A stretch of 64,000 nucleotides of DNA from Paludibacterium purpuratum (GTDB lineage Bacteria > Pseudomonadota > Gammaproteobacteria > Burkholderiales > Chromobacteriaceae), in assembly GCF_004363805.1 (NCBI RefSeq), contig NZ_SNZP01000016.1, forward strand, positions 1-64,000. Reading direction: 5' to 3'. This document shows, one piece after another, positions 55,906-64,000 of this stretch. The number at the start of each line of letters is the position of its first letter. The stretch's first letter is position 1. The position numbers and the translations under genes are program-made. The notes under the pieces were generated by a model. That model saw nothing but the letters and a program-made list of their open reading frames with translations. It made no database searches and had not been told where the DNA came from.

Positions 55906-56564
55906 CAGAACACGAACCGTTCCGGTTGCAGTGCTTCGCTGCCTGCAAGGCGCGGAATCACCGTTTCGTATAATTTGGTTTCCGTGAAGTTCGCTTCGCT
56001 TTCACGTCGGATCAGGCAGACCGTCATCACCGGTTCATCACCGACAGTGACAATCATGCGACCCCCGATCGCTAATTGTTGTTTGAGCGTTTCCGGTACG
56101 ACGGGGACCGACCCGCCGACAAAGATCGCATTGAACGGTGCCTGCTTTTCCAGCCCCTCAAGCCCATTTCCTTCTATCAGCTGGACATTGTCCAAACCTG
56201 CTTGATGCAAGCGAGCGGCAGCCGACGCCAGCATGGCGGCATCGCATTCCATGCTAAAAACTTTTTCCGTCAATTTAGCCAGCAGTGCTGTGACGTAGCC
56301 GCTGCCGGTGCCGATTTCGAGCACCTTGTCGCTGGGTTGGAGTACCAAATCCTGCACCATGCGGGCTTCTTGCTTTGGCTGCAGCATGCGGCTGCCGTTG
56401 GGGAGAGGCAATTCGACATCGGTGAACGACAAGGCGCGTTGTTCTTCTCCGACAAAATCCTCACGTTTCACGTGAAACAGCAAATCGAGAATAGTTGGAT
56501 CGAGAACATCCCAAGGACGAATCTGTTGCTCAACCATGTTGAATCGCGCTTGTTCGAAATCCAT
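55905..56564 (-). CDS. pcm: protein-L-isoaspartate O-methyltransferase family protein
   Basis: A 219-residue SAM methyltransferase of the PIMT family, which repairs isoaspartyl residues in aged proteins. DFEQARFNMVEQQIRPW begins it, SRMLQPKQEARMVQDL carries the region before the SAM fold, and motif I is LEIGTGSGYVTALLA (about 83-97). FNAIFVGGSV and LKQQLAIGGRMIVTVG close the core. In the pcm-rhodanese arrangement of betaproteobacteria the protein may act on other substrates. The usual SPH motif of Pcm is replaced by LQPK. The ATG at 56564 is used; a GTG three codons upstream is possible. A perfect parS site lies inside the reading frame. Confidence 0.82.
   Translation of the reverse strand: MDFEQARFNMVEQQIRPWDVLDPTILDLLFHVKREDFVGEEQRALSFTDVELPLPNGSRMLQPKQEARMVQDLVLQPSDKVLEIGTGSGYVTALLAKLTEKVFSMECDAAMLASAAARLHQAGLDNVQLIEGNGLEGLEKQAPFNAIFVGGSVPVVPETLKQQLAIGGRMIVTVGDEPVMTVCLIRRESEANFTETKLYETVIPRLAGSEALQPERFVF
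56465..56478. promoter_or_regulatory. parS site 4 (ParB-binding), inside pcm
   Basis: GTTTCACGTGAAAC lies in the pcm coding sequence, where it specifies the residues around LFHVKR. Its exact palindrome in a coding frame suggests selection for ParB binding. Confidence 0.88.
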
Positions 56565-56627
56565 GCAGAACACCCCAAGGAATTATGACAATAACTTGCG
56601 ATTATCCCATATTTGCCTTACCTTCAC

Positions 56628-56736
56628 AGCATCGCTAGGGGTCCCGCTACCCGTTTTCGTATTCCGACAACAGTAGTGGGTGAGAAATACCCTTCGAACC
56701 TGATCCGGTTAATTCCGGCGTAGGGAAGCGGTGCTG
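56628..56736 (+). promoter_or_regulatory. TPP riboswitch (THI element) of thiC
   Basis: The thiamine-diphosphate aptamer is complete. P1 is formed by CAGCATCGCT (56628-56637) and AGCGGTGCTG (56727-56736). The pyrimidine-sensing helix contains GGGTGAGAAATACCC, and the pyrophosphate-sensing side contains CCTGATCCGG and CCGGCGTAGGGAAG. Ligand binding should hide the thiC ribosome-binding site or stop transcription; the AGGAGG lies 38 bases beyond the aptamer. Confidence 0.96.
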
Positions 56737-56776
56737 CTCTGTAGCATTTCATGCCCCGCGCCGTTTCATCGCCTAG

Positions 56777-58690
<1,914 letters not shown>

Positions 58691-58713
58691 AACTTTTTTT
58701 CAGGAGAGAACTG

Positions 58714-59322
58714 ATGAAATTGTATTACTCACCGGGTGCTTGTTCGCTTTCTCCGCATATCGTGTTGGCGGAATTGGGTTTGCCGTGCGAAGTGGAACAA
58801 GTCGATATCCGTTCGGTTCCGCATATGACTGAAACCGGCAAGTTATTTAGCGACATCAACCCCAAGGGCAGTGTTCCGGCCTTGGTGCTGGATAACGGGG
58901 AATTGCTGACAGAAGGTGCGGTGATCGTGCAGTACCTCGCCGACCTGGTACCGGCGAAGAAGTTGGTGCCGGTAGTTGGCTCGATGGATCGTTATCGTTT
59001 GCAGGAATGGTTGAATTACATTGCCAGCGAGATCCACAAGGGGTTCGGCTTGTTGTTCATGCCAGGCATCACTGACGACGTGCGTCATCTGGTGATGGAG
59101 CGCGTAACCAAACGGATGGAATTTTTGTCTTCCCATCTGAAGAACAAAGCTTACTTAATGGGCGATTTTACGGTAGCCGATGCCTATCTGTTCACTTGTC
59201 TGAATTGGTGCCAATTCCTAAAGGTGTCGCTGGAACCATGGCCCGCGCTGCCTGCATATCTTAAGCGTGTCGCCGATCGTCCGGCCGTTCAGCAAGTTCT
59301 CAAGGCTGAAGGTCTGGTTTAA
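58714..59322 (+). CDS. gst: glutathione S-transferase (beta class)
   Basis: A 202-residue GST. The thioredoxin-like N-domain has YYSPGACSLSPHIVLAELGLP, where Cys10 is the catalytic residue typical of bacterial beta-class GSTs. NPKGSVPALVLDNGELLTEGAVIVQYLAD binds the glutathione gamma-glutamyl part. The helical C-domain includes YLMGDFTVADAYLFTCLNW. It conjugates or reduces electrophiles and peroxides in the cytosol. AGGAGAG precedes the ATG, 23 bases after the thiC stop, so it may be read through from thiC. The physiological substrate is unknown. Confidence 0.9.
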   Translation: MKLYYSPGACSLSPHIVLAELGLPCEVEQVDIRSVPHMTETGKLFSDINPKGSVPALVLDNGELLTEGAVIVQYLADLVPAKKLVPVVGSMDRYRLQEWLNYIASEIHKGFGLLFMPGITDDVRHLVMERVTKRMEFLSSHLKNKAYLMGDFTVADAYLFTCLNWCQFLKVSLEPWPALPAYLKRVADRPAVQQVLKAEGLV

Positions 59323-59362
59323 ATCTCCCCATACCCCGTGGCGCTTGTCAGCGTCATGGGGT

Positions 59363-59376
59363 GTTTCACGTGAAAC
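59363..59376. promoter_or_regulatory. parS site 5 (ParB-binding), upstream of the MazG-like gene
   Basis: The full 16-base consensus TGTTTCACGTGAAACA is present at 59362-59377, three bases before the ATG of the next gene, where a ribosome-binding site would normally be. Confidence 0.9.
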
Positions 59377-59380
59377 AGCG

Positions 59381-59716
59381 ATGAATCAAAAGCTTCTGAT
59401 CGATACGGCCGAATTAGCCTCGGCACTGCAGCATTTCGCCGACGAGCGCGACTGGCAGCAGTTCCACACAGCGCGCAATTTGATGTTGGCACTGACTGGC
59501 GAAGTGGGCGAGCTGGCTGAAATATTCCAGTGGCAAACCGATGCACAAGTTTTGACCATGCGGCAGGATGACCCGGCGCGCTATCAACATTTGCAGGAAG
59601 AAGTGGCGGATGTGCTGCTGTATCTGGTGCGGTTGGCTAGCGTAATGGAAATCGATATCAATAGGGCGGTGTCGGACAAGATAGCGAAGAATGCCATCAA
59701 GTATCCCGCTACATGA
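59381..59716 (+). CDS. MazG-like nucleotide pyrophosphohydrolase
   Basis: A 111-residue all-alpha NTP pyrophosphohydrolase of the MazG/dCTPase (XTP3TPA-like) group. WQQFHTARNLMLALTGEVGELAEIFQW holds the ExxE metal motif (about 40-50), and LQEEVADVLLYLVRLA the second acidic set ExxxD. It would cleave dCTP or another non-canonical nucleoside triphosphate to the monophosphate, cleaning the pool. A parS site occupies its upstream region and no Shine-Dalgarno is visible, so translation may be leaderless or initiate weakly. The 3' end overlaps the convergent HD-GYP gene by eight bases. Confidence 0.85.
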   Translation: MNQKLLIDTAELASALQHFADERDWQQFHTARNLMLALTGEVGELAEIFQWQTDAQVLTMRQDDPARYQHLQEEVADVLLYLVRLASVMEIDINRAVSDKIAKNAIKYPAT

Positions 59717-60926
59717 ATTTGAGCGGGTCGATGTGCAGTTTCTCCGGCGATTCATGGCGCACGATTTTGTCGGCCCCCCCATGCCCCATGCTGCGCGATA
59801 GATCGACGATTTCCGGCGGAATGTACGAGTTACTCTTCAAGCTAAAGAAGACCTTGATCTTTGGGGAGATCAGGTTCTTTTCGTTTTGCTCGACGACGAC
59901 ACCCAGACGGCCGCTTTCCAATCTCACCAAGGTACCGACCGGATAAATGCCGATGGTGCGCATGAAGGACTGCACCAACTCCGGGTTGAAGTGGAATTTC
60001 GACCATTCGTAGATCTTGCGCAGGGCATCGGTCGGCGGCATCCCTTTGTGATAGCAGCGATCCGAGGTCAAAGCGTCGTAGACGTCGACGATTGCCGCCA
60101 TTTGGCCCAATTGCGAAATCTCGTGACCTTTCAGTCCTTCCGGGTAGCCACTGCCGTCATGACGTTCATGATGCTGCGCGGCGACGTCGATCGATGTCTG
60201 CGAAATACCCTTGGCCCGGGAAAGAATGGCTTTGCTTTCGACAACGTGGCATTTGATGATGGAGAACTCGCGCTCGGTCAAGCGATCCGGTTTGTTGAGA
60301 ATCTCATCGGGGATCTTCATTTTGCCGATGTCGTGCAACATCCCGCCGATACCGGCCTGGTGAATCACTTCTTGATCCATGTGCATGGCATTGCAGAAGG
60401 TCACCATCAAGGCGCCGACGCTGACCGAATGCTGGAATGTATAGTTGTCCTTGTCCTTGATGCGGCACAAGGCGAGCAGGGCGCCATTATTGCGTAAGAT
60501 GGATGTGGTCATGCGCTCGACGGAGGGGGTGACGAGTTCCAGATCAACCTGCTTGCCCAGTCGAACGTCGTGCAGCATACCGTGGATGATCTGGTTGGCC
60601 TCATTGTGCACCATTTGCGCGCGGCCGAATTCCTCATGCGCAGAGACGTGCTTGTCGACAGCCGGCGCTTTTCTTGCGCCGATTTCGCGCATCTCGTTTT
60701 CCAATTGAGCTTTCACTTCTTGCATTGTCGGCGCGTGCACGACATCCAGACCCTTGTCGGTATCGATATAGATTTCATGAATGCCGGATTCGGCGATCTT
60801 GCGGATTTCGGCCTCGTTGGAGACAACAAAGCGGTTGCGTAGGAAAGGATGGGACATCCAATCGCAATTGAGGTCATGGATGAACATTCCGACTTTTAGC
60901 TCGGAAATATTGATACATTTAATCAT
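59709..60926 (-). CDS. HD-GYP domain cyclic-di-GMP phosphodiesterase (DUF3391-HD-GYP)
   Basis: A 405-residue protein. An N-terminal DUF3391 module (begins IKCINISELKVGMFIHDLNCDWMSHPF) precedes an HD-GYP domain: the metal His/Asp in MLHDIGKMKIPDEIL (about 195-209), HHERHDGSGYPEGLKG (the HHExxDGxGYP signature, with the GYP motif) and VDVYDALTSDR. HD-GYP enzymes hydrolyse c-di-GMP to GMP and so favour motility over biofilm. The GYP and all metal ligands look intact, so activity is likely. It has no membrane segment or receiver domain. The nearby chemoreceptor gene is on the other strand. Confidence 0.9.
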   Translation of the reverse strand: MIKCINISELKVGMFIHDLNCDWMSHPFLRNRFVVSNEAEIRKIAESGIHEIYIDTDKGLDVVHAPTMQEVKAQLENEMREIGARKAPAVDKHVSAHEEFGRAQMVHNEANQIIHGMLHDVRLGKQVDLELVTPSVERMTTSILRNNGALLALCRIKDKDNYTFQHSVSVGALMVTFCNAMHMDQEVIHQAGIGGMLHDIGKMKIPDEILNKPDRLTEREFSIIKCHVVESKAILSRAKGISQTSIDVAAQHHERHDGSGYPEGLKGHEISQLGQMAAIVDVYDALTSDRCYHKGMPPTDALRKIYEWSKFHFNPELVQSFMRTIGIYPVGTLVRLESGRLGVVVEQNEKNLISPKIKVFFSLKSNSYIPPEIVDLSRSMGHGGADKIVRHESPEKLHIDPLKFM

Positions 60927-61015
60927 TGTGATTGTACAGTGTCTGAAGGCCTCGCTTACATCTTAGCGGTAACGCCGGTTCAGTGTGTAGTTTAGTTTGA
61001 AATTGGTATATCTCA

Positions 61016-61285
61016 ATGAATGAAGCGTTAGTAACCGTTTGCAGACAAGGATGTGGAGCCTGTTGCATTGCCCCATCGATTTCGTCTGCAATTCCCGGTA
61101 TGCCAGACGGCAAGCCTGCCGGTGTGCCTTGTCTCCAGCTAACTCGGGATTTCGGCTGTAAATTGTTCGAGTCGCCGCTCAGGCCGGCTGTTTGTGCCAG
61201 TCTGCGCCCTACAGTGGAAATGTGCGGGCGAGACCGTGCAGGTGCCATGCTTTGGTTGACGGAACTGGAAAAGCAAACACAGTGA
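61016..61285 (+). CDS. YkgJ-family cysteine cluster protein
   Basis: An 89-residue protein of the YkgJ (CxxCxxxCC) zinc- or iron-binding family. [15 protein letters not shown] (about 9-23), [15 protein letters not shown] and [16 protein letters not shown] give the eight-Cys pattern. [12 protein letters not shown] between the Cys groups is typical of the short betaproteobacterial form. The function is not known. It is divergent from the HD-GYP gene with an 89-base gap and followed by 114 bases before the chemoreceptor gene. Confidence 0.85.
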   Translation: MNEALVTVCRQGCGACCIAPSISSAIPGMPDGKPAGVPCLQLTRDFGCKLFESPLRPAVCASLRPTVEMCGRDRAGAMLWLTELEKQTQ

Positions 61286-61399
61286 GCAGAGGAACGGCGT
61301 ATAGGCCAGTAGGGAGGAGCGATAGAAAATTAAAGTGGCATTAGCAAGCTGGAGCGCATATTTTTCTAATAACACTAGCGAATAAAAAGTGGAGAAGCG

Positions 61400-63475
61400 A
61401 TGTCAGATAAAAAATGGGGGCGTCTCAGCACACGTATCACATTGGTCACCGGTTTGGCGGTTGCAGCGGCATTCATCGTCATGATCGGGCTGATCTCCTG
61501 GCAAGGCTATCGCAACGCCGTCGACATGGGCTATCAATTAGCGCAAAGCCAAGCGCGCAACCTTGCCGACTCGACCGAGGCAGATTTTCGCTTGGGTTAT
61601 GCGTTACCGAAACACTTGGCGCAAGTCGTGGCGGGCATCAAGCGCGGCGGCATGCCTGAGCGCAAGATGGCCGACAACATCCACTTGGAACTGCTCGACA
61701 ATGCACCGCAATCCGTCGGCCTGTGGATGCTATGGGAACCGAATGCTTTCGATGGCAACGATAAGACGTTTCGCTTCAATAAGCCTTACGAGGATCTGAC
61801 GGGTCGCTATACCCCTTACTTTACCCGCAATACCCAAGGCAAAGCGCAGATCGATACCATGCTGTCCGGCGATTATCTGAAGGAACTGGACAAGTTCAAG
61901 GACAAACCGGACAGCTATTCGCCGCCATACGAAAAAACCGGTTGGGGCGATTTCTATATGGTGCCGAAAACGCGCAACCGCGATACGATCACCGAGCCGT
62001 ATCCCTATGATGTTCAAGGGGTAAAGGTACTGGAAAGTTCGTTGGCCGTGGCCGTTAAGGATGCGGGCGGCAAGTTCCTTGGGGTGTCGGCTACCGACGT
62101 GGCGCTGGGCGATCTGCAGAAGCGTTTCAGTCAGATTCATCCGTCGGAAACTGGCTATGTGCGCATGATCTCGGAAGGTGGCCTCTATGTGGTCAATCCC
62201 AAAGCCGAGGTGCTGGGCAAGGGGGTAGAAAAGGAAAATCCGTTGTCCGGTTATCTGGACAAGATCAAGAACGGCGAACCGTTCGTGTATGAAGCCGACG
62301 GTTTTACGCACTTCTTCCAGCCGGTCAAAGTGGCCGATACCGGCCAGTACTGGTCGCTTGGCGTCAGCGTTCCGACCTCGGCTATTACCGCGCCGGCGCT
62401 GCATCAAAGTCTGGTTGCCGCGGGCATCGGCGTTGTCGCCCTGGTCGCCATCATCTTGCTATTGGCCGGTGTCACGCGCGCGCTGACCAGGCCGTTGGAC
62501 AAGATGGCGGCCAGCATGGAGCAACTGGCGTTGGGCCAGGGTGATCTGACTGTCCGCATCAACATCAGCAACAATGACGAAATTGGCCGCTCCGCCGTCG
62601 CGTTCAACCAATTCATGCAGTCGTTGAGCGGCATGTTCACCGATATCCGCAATCAGAGCCTGGCGGTCAGCCAAGCGGCGAGCCATTTGGCCGATTCGGC
62701 AGGGCAAGTGGAACAGGCCACCTCGGTGCAATCCGATGCCGCAAGCGCCACCGCTGCGGGCGTCGAACAGGTCACCGTCAGCGTGCATCACATCGCCGAT
62801 ACCGCCAAGGAAGCTGAAAATCTGGCGCAGCAAACCGGTGAACTGACCGGTCACAGTGTCACCACCGTCGATCAGGTCTCCAGTGAAATCAAGGCGATGA
62901 ACCAGAGCATGTACACACTGGCAGAACATATCAACAGCCTGGGTGCGCGCTCCGAAGAGGTATCGTCGATCATCAATGTGATCAAGGATATCGCCGATCA
63001 GACTAATCTGTTGGCACTCAATGCCGCCATCGAGGCGGCGCGTGCCGGAGAGATGGGTCGAGGTTTCGCCGTCGTGGCCGACGAAGTGCGCAAATTGGCC
63101 GGCCGATCCGCCGAGGCAACTGTCGAGATATCGCGTATCGTCACCACCATCGGCAACGAGACGCGCGATGCCGTCACCGATGTGTCTGGCACGCGCGAGC
63201 GGGTGGATTTGAGCGTCAAGGTGGCGGAAGAGGCCAATGAAGCCATGCGCAGCGTTTTGCGATGCAATCAGGATCTGGCGGTGAAAATAGGAGAAATCGC
63301 CGCTTCGACGCGTGAACAGTCGAATGCCAGCAGCGAGATTGCGCAGAACGTCGAGCGCATCAGCAATATGGCGCAGTCCAATAGCCAAGTCGTGCATGAA
63401 GTGTCCGATTCCGTGCAACGCCTGCGTGAACTGGCGGCTAGTCTCGAGCGGCTGGTGAGCAACTTCAAACTTTGA
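61400..63475 (+). CDS. methyl-accepting chemotaxis protein (dCache, HAMP, MCP signal)
   Basis: A 691-residue transmembrane chemoreceptor. TM1 is at about 13-34 (LVTGLAVAAAFIVMIGLISW). The periplasmic part (35-335) is a dCache-type sensor. It has WMLWEPNAFDGND and YYMVP-like FYMVPKTRNRDTITEPYPYD near the ligand pocket, and TM2 lies at about 340-360. A HAMP domain follows (RPLDKMAASMEQLALGQGDL). The signalling hairpin has the conserved IADQTNLLALNAAIEAARAGE, and GRGFAVVADEVRKLAGRSAEAT follows. No C-terminal NWETF-type CheR tether is seen. Ligand unknown; amino acids or organic acids are common for this domain. Confidence 0.92.
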   Translation: MSDKKWGRLSTRITLVTGLAVAAAFIVMIGLISWQGYRNAVDMGYQLAQSQARNLADSTEADFRLGYALPKHLAQVVAGIKRGGMPERKMADNIHLELLDNAPQSVGLWMLWEPNAFDGNDKTFRFNKPYEDLTGRYTPYFTRNTQGKAQIDTMLSGDYLKELDKFKDKPDSYSPPYEKTGWGDFYMVPKTRNRDTITEPYPYDVQGVKVLESSLAVAVKDAGGKFLGVSATDVALGDLQKRFSQIHPSETGYVRMISEGGLYVVNPKAEVLGKGVEKENPLSGYLDKIKNGEPFVYEADGFTHFFQPVKVADTGQYWSLGVSVPTSAITAPALHQSLVAAGIGVVALVAIILLLAGVTRALTRPLDKMAASMEQLALGQGDLTVRINISNNDEIGRSAVAFNQFMQSLSGMFTDIRNQSLAVSQAASHLADSAGQVEQATSVQSDAASATAAGVEQVTVSVHHIADTAKEAENLAQQTGELTGHSVTTVDQVSSEIKAMNQSMYTLAEHINSLGARSEEVSSIINVIKDIADQTNLLALNAAIEAARAGEMGRGFAVVADEVRKLAGRSAEATVEISRIVTTIGNETRDAVTDVSGTRERVDLSVKVAEEANEAMRSVLRCNQDLAVKIGEIAASTREQSNASSEIAQNVERISNMAQSNSQVVHEVSDSVQRLRELAASLERLVSNFKL

Positions 63476-63495
63476 CAATCCACTCGGATAACATG

Positions 63496-63522
63496 GCGCG
63501 GCGATTTCGCCGCGCTTTTTTT
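63496..63522 (+). terminator. rho-independent terminator of the chemoreceptor gene
   Basis: GCGCGGCG and CGCCGCGC pair around ATTT and are followed by seven Ts. Confidence 0.9.
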
Positions 63523-63555
63523 GCCAATGTCTTCCAAGATAGCGGAAATTCAGGT

Positions 63556-63561
63556 TATAAT
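63556..63561 (+). promoter_or_regulatory. -10 box (TATAAT) of the pyrL-pyrB operon
   Basis: A perfect TATAAT lies 29 bases before the leader-peptide ATG. The best -35 candidate, CTTCCA at 63531-63536, is weak and 19 bases away. Confidence 0.55.
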
Positions 63562-63589
63562 CTGAAAGTTTGTTCGGAAGGGATGTGAA

Positions 63590-63682
63590 ATGTTTGTCGT
63601 TCGCAAGTTGGCAAATCGTCGCCGCGGTACCCAGTTTTCTGGGGCCATGGCCCGGCATCCTTTCTCGGAAATCTGTTTTTAA
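63590..63682 (+). CDS. pyrL: pyrBI leader peptide (PyrL-like)
   Basis: A 30-residue ORF (begins MFVVRKLANRRRG, ends FSEICF) has GGAAGGG upstream and stops at TAA just before a strong attenuator hairpin. The leader RNA has U-rich stretches (CAGTTTTCT, CCTTTCTCGG, TCTGTTTTT). In enteric pyrBI, low UTP stalls polymerase in such tracts, the leader ribosome catches up and blocks the attenuator, and pyrB is transcribed. The position, the overlap with the hairpin and the U-tracts fit that mechanism here. The peptide sequence itself is not expected to be conserved. Confidence 0.75.
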   Translation: MFVVRKLANRRRGTQFSGAMARHPFSEICF

Positions 63683-63711
63683 AAAAGCCCCTGTTTCAGG
63701 GGCTTTTTTTT
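63681..63711 (+). terminator. pyrB attenuator
   Basis: AAAAGCCCCTG and CAGGGGCTTTT pair around TTT and are followed by a run of Ts. It overlaps the leader-peptide stop codon and precedes the pyrB ATG by 37 bases, the layout of UTP-sensitive attenuation. Confidence 0.85.
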
Positions 63712-63747
63712 ATCTATAGAAACCACAAATAAAACAAGGACACGACC

Positions 63748-64000
63748 ATGGCAAACCCGCTTTACCGGAAAAACATCATTTCCATCCCTGACTTTAGCCG
63801 TGAAGAGCTGGAACTCGTCGTGGAGACTGCTGCACGCCTCAAGGCTGAACCTAGTAAGAATTTATTGAAAGATAAACTGATCGCCAGTTGCTTCTTCGAG
63901 CCATCGACTCGGACTCGTCTGTCGTTCGAAACCGCTGTCCAACGCTTGGGCGGCCGGGTCATCGGCTTTGCCGACGGCGGCAATACTTCGGCGCGCAAGG
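63748..64000 (+). CDS. pyrB: aspartate carbamoyltransferase catalytic subunit (partial at right edge)
   Basis: The first 84 residues of PyrB are present; the gene runs off the window. The product condenses carbamoyl phosphate and aspartate to carbamoyl aspartate in pyrimidine synthesis. The start [20 protein letters not shown] is nearly that of E. coli PyrB. The carbamoyl-phosphate motif [16 protein letters not shown] (about 51-66) carries the Ser-Thr-Arg-Thr signature, and [12 protein letters not shown] is at the edge. AAGGA precedes the ATG. The enteric-type sequence and attenuator predict a pyrI regulatory-subunit gene just beyond the window. Confidence 0.95.
   Translation, partial: MANPLYRKNIISIPDFSREELELVVETAARLKAEPSKNLLKDKLIASCFFEPSTRTRLSFETAVQRLGGRVIGFADGGNTSARK

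Overview
The window is a GC-rich (roughly 60% by eye), gene-dense stretch of a betaproteobacterial chromosome. Gene content and order point to the Neisseriales, most likely Chromobacteriaceae: a thiC with a TPP riboswitch, a tkt-gap-pgk-fba cluster, cyaY diverging from lptM-lysA, a pcm-rhodanese-ung block, waaA-waaC, an mdtABC-type RND operon and an enteric-type pyrB. This placement is inferred from family resemblance, since no rRNA or tRNA gene is present. I see no prophage, insertion sequence or CRISPR array.

Layout, left to right. 1-440 is the 3' end of a Tli4-like type VI immunity gene cut by the edge. 0.6-6.8 kb holds a small hypothetical ORF, an unusual Nramp-family transporter with a structured leader, a PliI lysozyme inhibitor and a two-gene ABC importer of the nitrate/sulfonate type. 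7-15.8 kb is an MdtABC-OprM efflux operon on the minus strand. 16-24 kb carries a CDF cation exporter, uppP, a DUF4337 gene, a MATE exporter, hemA-prfA and nupC. 24.3-29 kb has pdxH, a secreted M4 metalloprotease and parC. 29.3-36.6 kb is central carbon metabolism (tkt, gap, pgk, fba) plus a LysE exporter and the first aromatic-pathway enzyme. 36.8-44.8 kb has dksA, a cytochrome c, yggT-proC-yggS, a PilT-like ATPase, rsmA, cyaY, lptM-lysA and hisC. 44.8-48.8 kb is hemL-CYTH-hemJ-rubredoxin and thiDE. 48.8-53.2 kb is a lipopolysaccharide-core block (waaA, waaC, a GT2 enzyme and an epimerase). 53.4-64 kb holds a CorC-like protein, ung, rhodanese, pcm, thiC, a GST, a MazG-like enzyme, an HD-GYP protein, a YkgJ protein, an MCP and the pyrL-pyrB attenuated operon, cut by the right edge.

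The most notable structure is not a gene. Five copies of the ParB-binding parS 14-mer (GTTTCACGTGAAAC or GTTCCACGTGAAAC) lie at about 15.95, 31.38, 40.97, 56.47 and 59.36 kb. Between waaC and the GT2 gene, a roughly 500-bp AT-rich gap at 51.0-51.5 kb carries three perfect DnaA boxes (TTATCCACA) in one orientation, plus several near-matches and two reverse TTATGCACA boxes. Together they suggest that the window lies in the origin-proximal, ParB-loaded part of the chromosome, and that 51.0-51.5 kb is either the replication origin or a DnaA-titrating site. dnaA, dnaN, parA and parB are not in the window, so this remains a hypothesis. A family of GGTGCG...CGCACC palindromes is also dispersed through intergenic regions.
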